Source: Onstottus_A sp049273835 | Lineage (GTDB): Bacteria > Acidobacteriota > Blastocatellia > UBA7656 | Direction of reading: 5' to 3' | Length of the DNA stretch: 22,974 nt | Assembly (NCBI GenBank): GCA_049273835.1 | Contig: JBASRM010000412.1 | Location: 1 to 22,974 of the forward strand | Shown here: one piece after another, positions 8,110-15,144 of the stretch | Layout of the letters: each line of letters opens with the position of its first letter | How positions within the stretch are numbered: position 1 is the stretch's first letter | Program-made: the position numbers and the translations under genes | The notes under the pieces: generated by a model | Told to the model about the DNA's origin: nothing | Seen by the model: only the letters and a program-made list of their open reading frames with translations | Database searches by the model: none

Positions 8110-8145
8110 GGGTGAGGGGTGCCGGGAGGCTGGGGTGGGGTCGGG
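8110..8145 (+). promoter_or_regulatory. Cluster of six G-runs (possible G-quadruplex)
   Basis: Runs of three or four G occur at 8110-8112, 8116-8119, 8124-8126, 8132-8135, 8137-8140 and 8143-8145, separated by 1-5 nt. This satisfies the usual pattern for a three-tetrad G-quadruplex on the sense strand, hence in the mRNA. It begins 11 nt after the permease stop codon. Folding and function are inference. Confidence 0.4.
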
Positions 8146-8160
8146 CCCGCGAGACGCGCT

Positions 8161-8225
8161 CTGAGTTCAAGCTTTAGCTTGCTATTGTCCTGAGGTGTAA
8201 TCCGCAGGCTAAAGCTTGAACTCAG
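8161..8225. repeat. 22-nt inverted repeat with 21-nt loop
   Basis: The left arm (8161-8182, starting CTGAGTTCAAGC) and the right arm (8204-8225, ending GCTTGAACTCAG) pair at 21 of 22 positions around a 21-nt loop. No T-run follows, so it does not look like an ordinary intrinsic terminator. It lies between the second permease and the ATPase gene. It may be a mobile palindromic repeat, an mRNA stabiliser or a site for processing. Confidence 0.7.
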
Positions 8226-8276
8226 AACGTTACTGATTTACGGATTGACCAGTCAAAGCCCGGGACCCCGTTTTTT

Positions 8277-9350
8277 ATGGAAATTAGATTCGAAAACGTA
8301 ACGAAGATGTTCGGACAGGCGGCGGTGGTTGATCGACTAAACCTCGCGTCTGAAGACCGCGAGCTCGTCGTTTTGCTGGGGCCATCGGGTTGTGGAAAGT
8401 CGACCACGCTCAGAATGCTTGCCGGGCTCGAAGAGGCCAGCGCCGGCGACATTTTCATCGGAAGAGACAGGGTGAACGACGTCCCCACCCGCTATCGCGA
8501 CATCGCGATGGTCTTTCAGAACTATGCGCTCTATCCGCACATGACAATCGCGGAGAACATCGCTTATCCGTTGCGAATCCGAAAGACTGCGAAAGACGAA
8601 ATCGACCGGCGAGTGAAACGCGTTGCCGATATGCTCGAGATCGCAGGGCTGCTGGGACGAAAGCCACGTGAGCTTTCGGGCGGCGAACGACAGCGTGTCG
8701 CGCTCGCCCGGGCGATCATACGCGAACCTCGCGTCTACTTGATGGATGAGCCGCTATCGAACCTGGATGCAAAGCTGCGGGTGCAGATGCGCGGAGAGTT
8801 GAAGCGACTTCAACACGAGTTGGGAACCACGACCATTTATGTGACCCACGATCAGGCTGAAGCGATGACGCTGGCGCACCGGGTTGCGATCATGCGAACC
8901 GGTAAGCTTCAACAATTTGACACCCCGATGAACATTTACAATCGCCCGGCCAATCGTTTCGTCGCGGAGTTCGTCGGCAGTCCCAGCATGAACTTCATTG
9001 AAGGCCGCTTTGACGCCGGTGAACGCAAGTTTAAGTGCGACGCCTTCTCGCACGCACTCGAAGAAGGTCAACTCGCAAGACTGGCTGGCCACGAGGGGGT
9101 CACGCTGGGGATCCGCCCTGAACACGTCGATGTGTCAACGGCAGAGCGCACTGATTGGTTAAAGTCTACCGTGTATGTGACCGAGTTGATGGGCAACGAG
9201 ACATTCGTGTTTTTGAGGCTCGGCGGCGAGAAGCTCATTGCCCGCGCGCCGGCCGATTTTCGCGCGGAGATGGAAACCGCGGTGTGGGTGCGGCTCGATA
9301 TGAGCAAGGCCGATTTTTTCGATGCTGAATCGGGCGCAGCACTCAGATAA
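8277..9350 (+). CDS. Sugar ABC transporter ATPase, MalK/UgpC type
   Basis: This 357-residue protein is the cytoplasmic ATP-hydrolysing subunit that powers the importer. The motifs are complete: Walker A GPSGCGKST at 35-43, Q-loop Gln81 (VFQNYALYPHM), signature LSGGERQRVALARA at 133-146, Walker B VYLMDEP at 153-159, D-loop SNLD, and switch His191. Residues from about 240 form the C-terminal regulatory TOBE/OB region (LGIRPEHVDV), as in MalK, UgpC and MsmK. ATPases of this type often serve more than one importer. The ATG at 8277 lacks a clear ribosome binding site. The 177-bp gap from the permease, filled with a G-run cluster and an inverted repeat, suggests separate post-transcriptional control or an internal promoter. 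Confidence 0.95.
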   Translation: MEIRFENVTKMFGQAAVVDRLNLASEDRELVVLLGPSGCGKSTTLRMLAGLEEASAGDIFIGRDRVNDVPTRYRDIAMVFQNYALYPHMTIAENIAYPLRIRKTAKDEIDRRVKRVADMLEIAGLLGRKPRELSGGERQRVALARAIIREPRVYLMDEPLSNLDAKLRVQMRGELKRLQHELGTTTIYVTHDQAEAMTLAHRVAIMRTGKLQQFDTPMNIYNRPANRFVAEFVGSPSMNFIEGRFDAGERKFKCDAFSHALEEGQLARLAGHEGVTLGIRPEHVDVSTAERTDWLKSTVYVTELMGNETFVFLRLGGEKLIARAPADFRAEMETAVWVRLDMSKADFFDAESGAALR

Positions 9351-9364
9351 GATAGAAGGTTATT

Positions 9365-10201
9365 ATGCAACTCTCACTCAACGGCGCGACTACCATGAAA
9401 GCGGACCTCGCGACCGATATTCGCGTGGCAGACGAAGCCGGATTCGATTGTCTCGAGTTATGGAAGCCGAAGCTTCGAGAATTCCTGAAGACGAGCACGG
9501 CCGGCCAGCTCAAGAAAATGTTGGCCGAACACGGAATTGCGCCTTACAGCATCAACTCCATCGAGCGCATAACCTTTAGAGATAACGACGGGCGGGCCGA
9601 ACTGCTCGCTGAATGCGAGGACCTGTGCCGTATCGCATCCGAGATCGGTTGCCCCTACGTGGTGGTCGTTCCGGGGCGGTTGCGTGACGGCTCAACGCGC
9701 GAAGAGGTCGTTGAAGAATCGGTGATGACGCTCAGGGAACTGAGCCGCATAGCAGAACCGCACAGAATAGGCCTGGCATTCGAGTTTCTCGGGCAAGCTG
9801 ATTGCAGCGTTCAGACTCTCGAGCTCGCGGATGAGATCGTTCAAAAGGCCGCGCGCTCGAATATCGGGCTGGTGATTGACAGCTTTCACTTCTACGCGGG
9901 AGGTTCGACGATCGAATCAATTGACGCACTCGATGCCGAGCGGCTGTTCATCTTTCATATCAATGATGCAGAGGAGCTCCCGCGCGAACAGCTCGAAGAT
10001 CGACACCGGCTGCTGCCTGGACTCGGCATCCTTCCGCTTAACGAGATGCTCGCCGCGTTTCACCGGATCGGCTACGATCGCGTTGCGAGCGTCGAAATAT
10101 TCCGGCCGGAATATTGGGAGCGCGACCCCCTGGAGCTGGCTAGAGATGCGTTCGCGGCCGCTGAAGCCGTCCTCAAACGCGGTGAGCCGGGAGCACGATG
10201 A
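9365..10201 (+). CDS. Sugar phosphate isomerase/epimerase-like TIM-barrel protein
   Basis: This 278-residue member of the xylose isomerase-like (AP endonuclease 2) TIM-barrel family includes IolE/IolI and related sugar isomerases or epimerases. Putative divalent-metal ligands are Glu140 (LAFEFLG), Asp172 (LVIDSFHFY, with His175), His198 (FIFHINDAEE) and Glu244 (SVEIFRPEYW), in the usual spacing. The start at 9365 has a GAAGG-type site upstream and lies 14 bp after the ATPase stop. Its stop overlaps the start of the next gene by 4 nt (ATGA), so the two are translationally coupled. The pairing with a Gfo/Idh/MocA oxidoreductase is common in inositol and keto-sugar catabolism. The substrate cannot be read from the sequence. 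Confidence 0.85.
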   Translation: MQLSLNGATTMKADLATDIRVADEAGFDCLELWKPKLREFLKTSTAGQLKKMLAEHGIAPYSINSIERITFRDNDGRAELLAECEDLCRIASEIGCPYVVVVPGRLRDGSTREEVVEESVMTLRELSRIAEPHRIGLAFEFLGQADCSVQTLELADEIVQKAARSNIGLVIDSFHFYAGGSTIESIDALDAERLFIFHINDAEELPREQLEDRHRLLPGLGILPLNEMLAAFHRIGYDRVASVEIFRPEYWERDPLELARDAFAAAEAVLKRGEPGAR

Positions 10202-11175
10202 AAAAGCTGAGAGTGGGAATAATCGGGGCGGGCTATATTGGCGGGATTCACGCAAGCCTACTCGCGCGAGATGAGCGAGTCAGCGTCGCACGAGTTCATG
10301 ACGTAGCCCCCGAGCGAGCCGATCGGCTGGCCGGAACAACTGGCGCAACAACGGCTCGAAACGAGAAGGAACTGATCGAAGCGGTAGACGCGGTATACAT
10401 AACCACCCCGAATACCCAACACACCGCGGTGGCGCTCGCAGCCATCAACGCGGGCAAGCACGTGTTTTGCGAAAAACCGATGGCGGCTTCGCCTGCGGAA
10501 GCTCAAATGGTATTTGATGCTGCATCCCGAAGCTCGGCAGTGTATCAGGTTGGACACAACAGACGCTTCGCTCCAGTCTATACGACGCTGAAGGAGATGA
10601 TTGCTGAATCGGGGACGCCGCATTCGGCCCACGTCAAGATGAATCGAGGCGAGCTGATTAACCCGGTTTGGATTTCAGACCCACAGATCACCGGCGGATT
10701 CCTCTACGAGACAACCATTCACATGCTCGACATGATGCGATTCCTGTTTGGCGAGGTGGCAAGCCTCGACGCGGCCGGCTCGTCACACGATTACCCTGAG
10801 CCCGACGATTTCTCGATGTTACTGCGTTTTGAGAATGGCATGCACGCGACATTGGCGAGCTCGGCTGACGCAAGCTGGATGTTTCCATTCGAGCGCGTGG
10901 AGGTCTTCTGTCATCATCAAACACTTACTACTCGCGAAATGGAGAGCGTCACTCGGAGCGAAGAGTTGGACGGGAGGCACTACACCAGATCGATGCAGCA
11001 GTTGCCGAAAGAAGAGAAATGGGGCTACGCGCAGGAAGATCGGGCGTTTATCGATTCAGTTATGGCCGGTGCTCCGGTTGCCGTGACCGCGCGCGACGGG
11101 TTGAAGTCAGTGCAGCTGGTGGACGCCTGTTATCGAGCTGTTGAAAGCGGTGAGCGCGTCCTGATTACCAACTAG
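10198..11175 (+). CDS. Gfo/Idh/MocA family NAD(P)-dependent oxidoreductase
   Basis: This 325-residue sugar or polyol dehydrogenase resembles myo-inositol 2-dehydrogenases. The N-terminal Rossmann fold has GAGYIG at 10-15, and the family EKP motif is at 92-94 with conserved Lys93 (CEKPMAAS). The C-terminal alpha/beta domain has GGFLYETTIHMLDMMRFLFG at 166-185, where His175 is the likely catalytic residue. It probably oxidises or reduces the product of the neighbouring isomerase using NAD(H). It overlaps that gene by 4 nt and is the last gene of the plus-strand transport and catabolism run. The exact substrate is unknown. Confidence 0.88.
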   Translation: MKKLRVGIIGAGYIGGIHASLLARDERVSVARVHDVAPERADRLAGTTGATTARNEKELIEAVDAVYITTPNTQHTAVALAAINAGKHVFCEKPMAASPAEAQMVFDAASRSSAVYQVGHNRRFAPVYTTLKEMIAESGTPHSAHVKMNRGELINPVWISDPQITGGFLYETTIHMLDMMRFLFGEVASLDAAGSSHDYPEPDDFSMLLRFENGMHATLASSADASWMFPFERVEVFCHHQTLTTREMESVTRSEELDGRHYTRSMQQLPKEEKWGYAQEDRAFIDSVMAGAPVAVTARDGLKSVQLVDACYRAVESGERVLITN

Positions 11176-11183
11176 TTGAGAAT

Positions 11184-11202
11184 GCCGCTTCAATGCGGCT
11201 TT
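11184..11202 (+). terminator. Weak terminator between convergent genes
   Basis: GCCGC-TTCAAT-GCGGC followed by TTTGAGTTT lies 9 nt after the dehydrogenase stop. The convergent transglycosylase gene ends at 11278, so termination is expected in this gap. The stem is only 5 bp, so the call is tentative. Confidence 0.35.
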
Positions 11203-11277
11203 GAGTTTCGGATTCAGCACGCTCGTGGTCTCGCGGGGATTATTTCCGGTTAATCTGAACAGGCGGCGTCGAGGCGG

Positions 11278-12033
11278 TCAGTTCCCGGAGCGCGCGGCAT
11301 CACCGGTGGTTGCGGTGAATCGAATGATCTGATTGTAAGTAGGATTCTTTTCGCCGCCTTGCTCGGCAGGCCTAATTGCCTCGACCGCGGGTGCGATCGG
11401 AACCGATCCAACATGTATGTTGCTGTAGCGGCTGTAAATTGTCCGAACATAGTTTTGCGTCTCGAGAAAAGGTGGGATGCGATATCCGTAAAACTCGACC
11501 GCGCCCTCTCCGGCGTTGTAGCCCGCCAGCGCCAATCTGACATCGCCGCTGAATCGTTCGAGCAGCCATCGCAGGTATCGCGATCCGCCGAGCACGTTTT
11601 CGCGAGGATCGAAAATGTTCTTAACACCAAACCTGGAAGCAGTCGCCGGCATCAGTTGCATCAAACCAGACGCCCCTTTCACCGATATTGCCGTGCGATT
11701 GAAACTCGACTCAGCTCTCATTACCGAAAGGATAAGGCAGGGGTCCAATCCGTACTGCGCGGAAGCTTCCCCGACCAGCGCGTCGATAGCAGGATTCCCC
11801 GAAGAGATGTGATGCCCGGCTAAGAGGCCGGGTATTTTGATCGGAGCCGTCCGTTGAACAGCGGCCGCATCCGCCGCTTTCTTTTTGTTCAACTCCTCGA
11901 TACGCGCTCGTTCCTGATCCTCGTTTGTAAGCGGAATAGGCGGCCGTTCCGGTGGAGAGAGCGGACGCTGCTGGGCCGATGCGCAAACTGCGGTGACGAC
12001 GAAAATAAAGACTAAAAAACCCTGTTTCAACAT
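11278..12033 (-). CDS. Secreted lytic transglycosylase (SLT domain)
   Basis: This 251-residue protein has a signal peptide (about 1-20, ending CASAQ). A Pro- and Lys/Glu-rich linker runs to about residue 75, followed by a Slt70-type lysozyme-like domain at about 80-210. The family motifs are present: catalytic Glu108 in RAESSFNRTAISVKGASGLM, then LMQLMPATASRFGV, AGYNAGEGAV at 170-179 and ETQNYVRTI. It should cleave peptidoglycan strands in the periplasm without hydrolysis, forming 1,6-anhydro ends. The start codon abuts the stop of the upstream gene (TAAATG), so the two are coupled. The partner has a VirB9-like domain, which makes a role in opening the wall for an envelope-spanning assembly conceivable. 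Ordinary wall remodelling is the simpler reading. Confidence 0.88.
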   Translation of the reverse strand: MLKQGFLVFIFVVTAVCASAQQRPLSPPERPPIPLTNEDQERARIEELNKKKAADAAAVQRTAPIKIPGLLAGHHISSGNPAIDALVGEASAQYGLDPCLILSVMRAESSFNRTAISVKGASGLMQLMPATASRFGVKNIFDPRENVLGGSRYLRWLLERFSGDVRLALAGYNAGEGAVEFYGYRIPPFLETQNYVRTIYSRYSNIHVGSVPIAPAVEAIRPAEQGGEKNPTYNQIIRFTATTGDAARSGN

Positions 12034-13053
12034 TTATTCCTGGACGGTTACGTGAGCAAGCTCCGCACTGTCTTCTCCACGCACGAACAGCGTAAGTTTC
12101 TGTTTCGCACCAACCTGCTTTGGGTCGAAAACAATCACTCCGGTCAACGACTCGCCCGGCGAAAGTGAGTTCTCAGGCTTGCTCTGGTTGACGGCCGCGG
12201 CGAGCGGCTTGTTGTCTTTGCCGTCGCTCACCTCCAGTGACATCGCAGCGAATGCAAAGTCCTTGTCGCCCGTGTTTTGGATTGTATAGCGCAAGTAAGC
12301 CTTATCATCGAACATCAGCACTCGTGGATCAAGGGTAATGACGATCTTCTTGGCGGTCGCGCGAGTATTGCTTACCCTCGTTTCACGCAGGCCCAACATC
12401 AACGCCTGCATGAAGCGGCGCTCGATTTCCTGGTCGGCCCTCTGAGGCACGAGTCGTTCGGCCTCGGCTATCTTGGCGTCGGCTTCGGCGATCCTTCGGT
12501 CCGCCTGCTGTTGAGCGCCCCGAATAATCTCGGCTGCCTTTTGACGAGCTTGCTGTTCGGCCTCTGCTTTCAGGCGTTCGAAGTCAGGCGGCTTTTCAGG
12601 ATCGGCGCTTCGTTGTTCGGTCACCGGCGCCGGGGCTGCAGCCGGAGCGCCGTTGGTCGCCGCAACATCGGTTATGTTGACCATGCGGTGTGCCCCTACC
12701 GTGGGAACTATGGTGAGATCAAAACTGTAGGTGTGCTTGGCGGCGGTTTTGACGAACATGTTGCTGACGCCTTTTGACGAAACCGGCTTAATAAAGACTT
12801 CATTACCAGGCTGTTCAGCGGTGCCGCTGCGCTGGACGACGAAAGTCCCCTTTCCAGTTCCGGCATCATACAGGTCCCCGCAAATGATTTCCTGAACAGC
12901 GTCCGGAAACCGAATCATCGTCGTGATACCCTGCGCCGTCTTGATCTCTCCAATGCGATCCGTGCTCAGGGCGAGCGTGGCGACTGATTGGGCTCGCGCA
13001 GAAATTGCCGCAAGCGACAACAAAAGTATTGCTAGTGAATTTGCGCGTCTCAA
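12034..13053 (-). CDS. Exported protein: VirB9-like N-domain, coiled coil, beta-rich C-domain
   Basis: I place the start at TTG 13053, which has AGGAG 5 nt upstream (339 residues); an upstream start at 13116 adds 21 unlikely residues. A signal peptide (NSLAILLLSLAAISARAQS) is followed by about 100 residues whose pattern recalls the VirB9/TrbG N-terminal domain. This pattern is GITTMIRFPDAVQEIICGD, then NEVFIKP, then SNMFVKTAAKHTYSFDLTI. Next come an Ala/Pro linker, a charged coiled coil of about 60 residues rich in Glu, Ala and Gln (about 155-215), and a beta-sandwich-like C-terminus. The C-terminal LRYTIQNTGDKDF phrase resembles DUF-type extracellular Ig-like domains. No other type IV secretion gene is in the window. 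It directly precedes the transglycosylase. The VirB9 resemblance is by eye and moderate. Confidence 0.65.
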   Translation of the reverse strand: MRRANSLAILLLSLAAISARAQSVATLALSTDRIGEIKTAQGITTMIRFPDAVQEIICGDLYDAGTGKGTFVVQRSGTAEQPGNEVFIKPVSSKGVSNMFVKTAAKHTYSFDLTIVPTVGAHRMVNITDVAATNGAPAAAPAPVTEQRSADPEKPPDFERLKAEAEQQARQKAAEIIRGAQQQADRRIAEADAKIAEAERLVPQRADQEIERRFMQALMLGLRETRVSNTRATAKKIVITLDPRVLMFDDKAYLRYTIQNTGDKDFAFAAMSLEVSDGKDNKPLAAAVNQSKPENSLSPGESLTGVIVFDPKQVGAKQKLTLFVRGEDSAELAHVTVQE

Positions 13054-13283
13054 TGTGTCTCCTAAGCTTGGAACCCATGCGGGAAAGGACAAGCTTGTGG
13101 GCAAGTATTGTTGCAAAGAAAGTGGAGCCTAATCAAGTGCAAAGTTCCCTGGCAGGGTGGGTCCTGAAGGGTCACGCTGTGGGTTAAGCCGGCGAGCGGA
13201 CTCGCGAGGGGTTGTCTTCAGCAGTCGACTGTCCCGGCGGTTTCGCACGGGAGCATGCAGCGTCCTTGCGGTTGCGGCATCTC

Positions 13284-13580
13284 TTAAGGACCTTGCTGTT
13301 GTTGGAAATCCTGAGCCGGCGCCGGACCGTTGAGTTTATCGATGATATAGAGAGCCAGAAAGGTGGTTATGAGGAGGGTAACTAAGACGCTGATGATGGT
13401 TCGCACCCAATGCTCGCGAATTGAGGAGGAGTCTCGCGTGCGAAGCCAACCTCGCCAACCGCAACCGTGACACCGATAAGTCTTGTAGGAGGTCACGGCT
13501 TTGACGAGCTTCTCGTTGAAGCCACGCGTGTGCGACCTGAGGATGGGACCGTCACATTTAGGGCATATCGTAACAGCCAC
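13284..13580 (-). CDS. Small zinc-ribbon membrane protein
   Basis: This 98-residue protein starts at GTG 13580, with an AAAGG site about 9 nt upstream. Four cysteines in two pairs, CPKC (C6, C9) and CHGC (C37, C40, followed by GWRG), form a zinc ribbon. One transmembrane helix follows at about 60-81 (TIISVLVTLLITTFLALYII), and then a short Gln/Pro-rich tail. The zinc ribbon should face the cytoplasm if the positive-inside rule holds. Function is unknown. It lies alone between two terminator-like regions and is one of three small zinc-ribbon proteins within 8.6 kb. Confidence 0.75.
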   Translation of the reverse strand: MAVTICPKCDGPILRSHTRGFNEKLVKAVTSYKTYRCHGCGWRGWLRTRDSSSIREHWVRTIISVLVTLLITTFLALYIIDKLNGPAPAQDFQQQQGP

Positions 13581-13605
13581 GAGGTCAACCTTTGATCTTT
13601 GAACG

Positions 13606-13639
13606 AAACGCCTCGGCGTAGATCTTCACCGAGGCGTTT
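13606..13639 (-). terminator. Intrinsic terminator, possibly bidirectional
   Basis: AAACGCCTCGG (13606-13616) pairs perfectly over 11 bp with CCGAGGCGTTT (13629-13639) around a 12-nt loop. Read on the minus strand it follows the FecR-like gene by 35 nt and is trailed by TTTCGTTC, a usable U-rich end. It separates that gene from the zinc-ribbon gene downstream. Confidence 0.6.
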
Positions 13640-13674
13640 ACGAAATCGACCGCTAAACTTGTTCAGATTACTGG

Positions 13675-14316
13675 TTATCTAACCGGGCTGCTCGGTGGGG
13701 TGGTACCCTCCTCGTCGCCGATCGCTATACCGATGGCCACGGCTGCTCCAACGCCGATCAGGGCCAATAGCCCCAGAAGCCCGGGCCCGACAAATGGTCC
13801 AGCGCCGACCCTACGGCCTTCGCACTCGACCTTTACGTCGACGCCGCCGGCCGAGGTGAAGTCAACCGCTCCGTCATAAGTTTCTTCTTTACCGGCGGCC
13901 AGCGTCTCCACCTTGGGCGCCTTTACGTCAACCGTTCCCCGTCTCACCTCGACTTCCGTCCTTGAGCAATTCGATCTGATCTCCAGCAAGCCTGCCGTGC
14001 AGGTTACAGTGATCGTGGTGTTGTCCCCCACCTCGACCCGGCCAAGAGCTCCCAGGTCGATTATTGCTTTGCCGTTCGAGCCGGTTGTTATGACGCTGCC
14101 GGTCATCACAGTAGCTCCCGTCTGAGCCGCGTTGCCGTTAATCGAGACCTGACCGGCCTTCACCGTAAGCGTGCCGGTACAATCCTGAGCAGCCCTCGGG
14201 GCGCTCATCGTAATCGTTTCAGGCGCGGCAAATGAACGGAGGGTAAACACCGTGACGATCGCCATCGCAACAAAGAGGGTGACCGAGGCTCGTGGGTAAC
14301 TAATTCGTAAATTCAT
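13675..14316 (-). CDS. FecR-domain-like exported protein
   Basis: This 213-residue protein has a signal peptide (about 1-30, ending RSFAAPE). The FecR-like beta-strand domain follows at about 60-160: GNAAQTGATVMTGSVITTGSNG-type sequence, then AIIDLGALGRVEVGDNTTITV, then VEVRRGTVDVKAPK and TLAAGKEETY. After it comes a Gly/Ala-rich transmembrane-like segment at about 175-200 (GPGLLGLLALIGVGAAVAIGIAIG) and a short polar end. FecR domains often sense envelope signals and control ECF sigma factors. No sigma factor gene adjoins, so this copy may be a structural or surface protein that reuses the fold. A GGGGG run 4-5 nt before ATG 14316 may serve as ribosome binding site. Confidence 0.7.
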   Translation of the reverse strand: MNLRISYPRASVTLFVAMAIVTVFTLRSFAAPETITMSAPRAAQDCTGTLTVKAGQVSINGNAAQTGATVMTGSVITTGSNGKAIIDLGALGRVEVGDNTTITVTCTAGLLEIRSNCSRTEVEVRRGTVDVKAPKVETLAAGKEETYDGAVDFTSAGGVDVKVECEGRRVGAGPFVGPGLLGLLALIGVGAAVAIGIAIGDEEGTTPPSSPVR

Positions 14317-14444
14317 ATTTCCCCCAATGACTCACGGAGCAATCTACAAGGAGAGCTTGCTTACGGCAGCCTCAGAATATGGAAACGGTCCCCAAAAGTC
14401 AACAGCTTTCTTACTTTACGCGATACGGGAAAGTCCTGATTTCA

Positions 14445-14996
14445 TTAGTATTCCGGTAGCTCTCCCGATGCAATCCGCAGAAGTGTCGGGTTCTTGATAT
14501 CCTTGGCAGAGAGGATGGGATTTTCAATGTCCCAATTGATCCCGATGTCCGGATCGTTCCACAAGACCCCGCGCTCAAATTCGGGATGGTAGAAGTCGCC
14601 ACACTTGTAGAGAAACTCAGCGGTTTCGGTCAGAACGAGATAGCCGTGCGCGAACCCGGGAGGCACGTACATTTGGCGTCTGTTATCCGCCGACAGCACA
14701 CCACTTTCCCATTTACCGAAGTGAGGTGAACCGCGTCGGATGTCAACCACCACATCCAACACTTCGCCGTGGACGACGCGGCAAAGCTTTGCTTGCGGCC
14801 GCTTGATTTGATAGTGCAGTCCCCGAAGAGTGTTCCTTACCGATCGGGCGTGATTGTCTTGAACGAACCGGTCCCTAATTCCAAGTTCGGCAAACTTGTT
14901 CTCATGATAGCTCTCGAAGAAGAACCCACGCTCGTCCTCGAAGACCGAGGGCTCGATAAAGAAAACGCCGGGAAGCGAGGTATCAATACGTTTCAT
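14445..14996 (-). CDS. rfbC: dTDP-4-dehydrorhamnose 3,5-epimerase
   Basis: This 183-residue cupin-fold enzyme belongs to the RmlC family, which epimerises dTDP-4-keto-6-deoxyglucose at C3 and C5 on the way to dTDP-L-rhamnose. Visible family features are PSVFEDERGFFFESYH at 16-31, RGLHYQ at 58-63 with catalytic His61, VPPGFAHGYLVL at 111-122, Tyr130 in the EFLYKC segment, GVLWNDPDIGINW at 143-155 and the Ser-Ala-Lys-Asp end (Asp166). I start at ATG 14996, as RmlC proteins begin with a short KRIDTSLPGV-like strand. The frame continues upstream to 15212 but overlaps the aminotransferase gene. It sits 148 bp after that gene. The partners RmlA, RmlB and RmlD are not in the window. Confidence 0.92.
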   Translation of the reverse strand: MKRIDTSLPGVFFIEPSVFEDERGFFFESYHENKFAELGIRDRFVQDNHARSVRNTLRGLHYQIKRPQAKLCRVVHGEVLDVVVDIRRGSPHFGKWESGVLSADNRRQMYVPPGFAHGYLVLTETAEFLYKCGDFYHPEFERGVLWNDPDIGINWDIENPILSAKDIKNPTLLRIASGELPEY

Positions 14997-15144
14997 CTTC
15001 GTTGGATACGCTGAGCGGCAAGTATCCTGCCGCCCTGACTTGCCAGAGTCCACGTACCGGCACGAGTAACTTTGGCCGTCATGCCGGCGGGCGACTCGGA
15101 CTGGATGGAGGGGTTTGCTGACAGTGACATTCGATAGATATGTG

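Noticed and set aside
7400..8164. 254-codon frame on the plus strand
   Set aside because: It is an out-of-frame shadow of the permease gene, rich in Arg and Gly, with no family resemblance.
11278..13053. Remnant of a conjugative type IV secretion locus
   Set aside because: Only a transglycosylase and one VirB9-like domain are present; no ATPase, pilin, relaxase or coupling protein.
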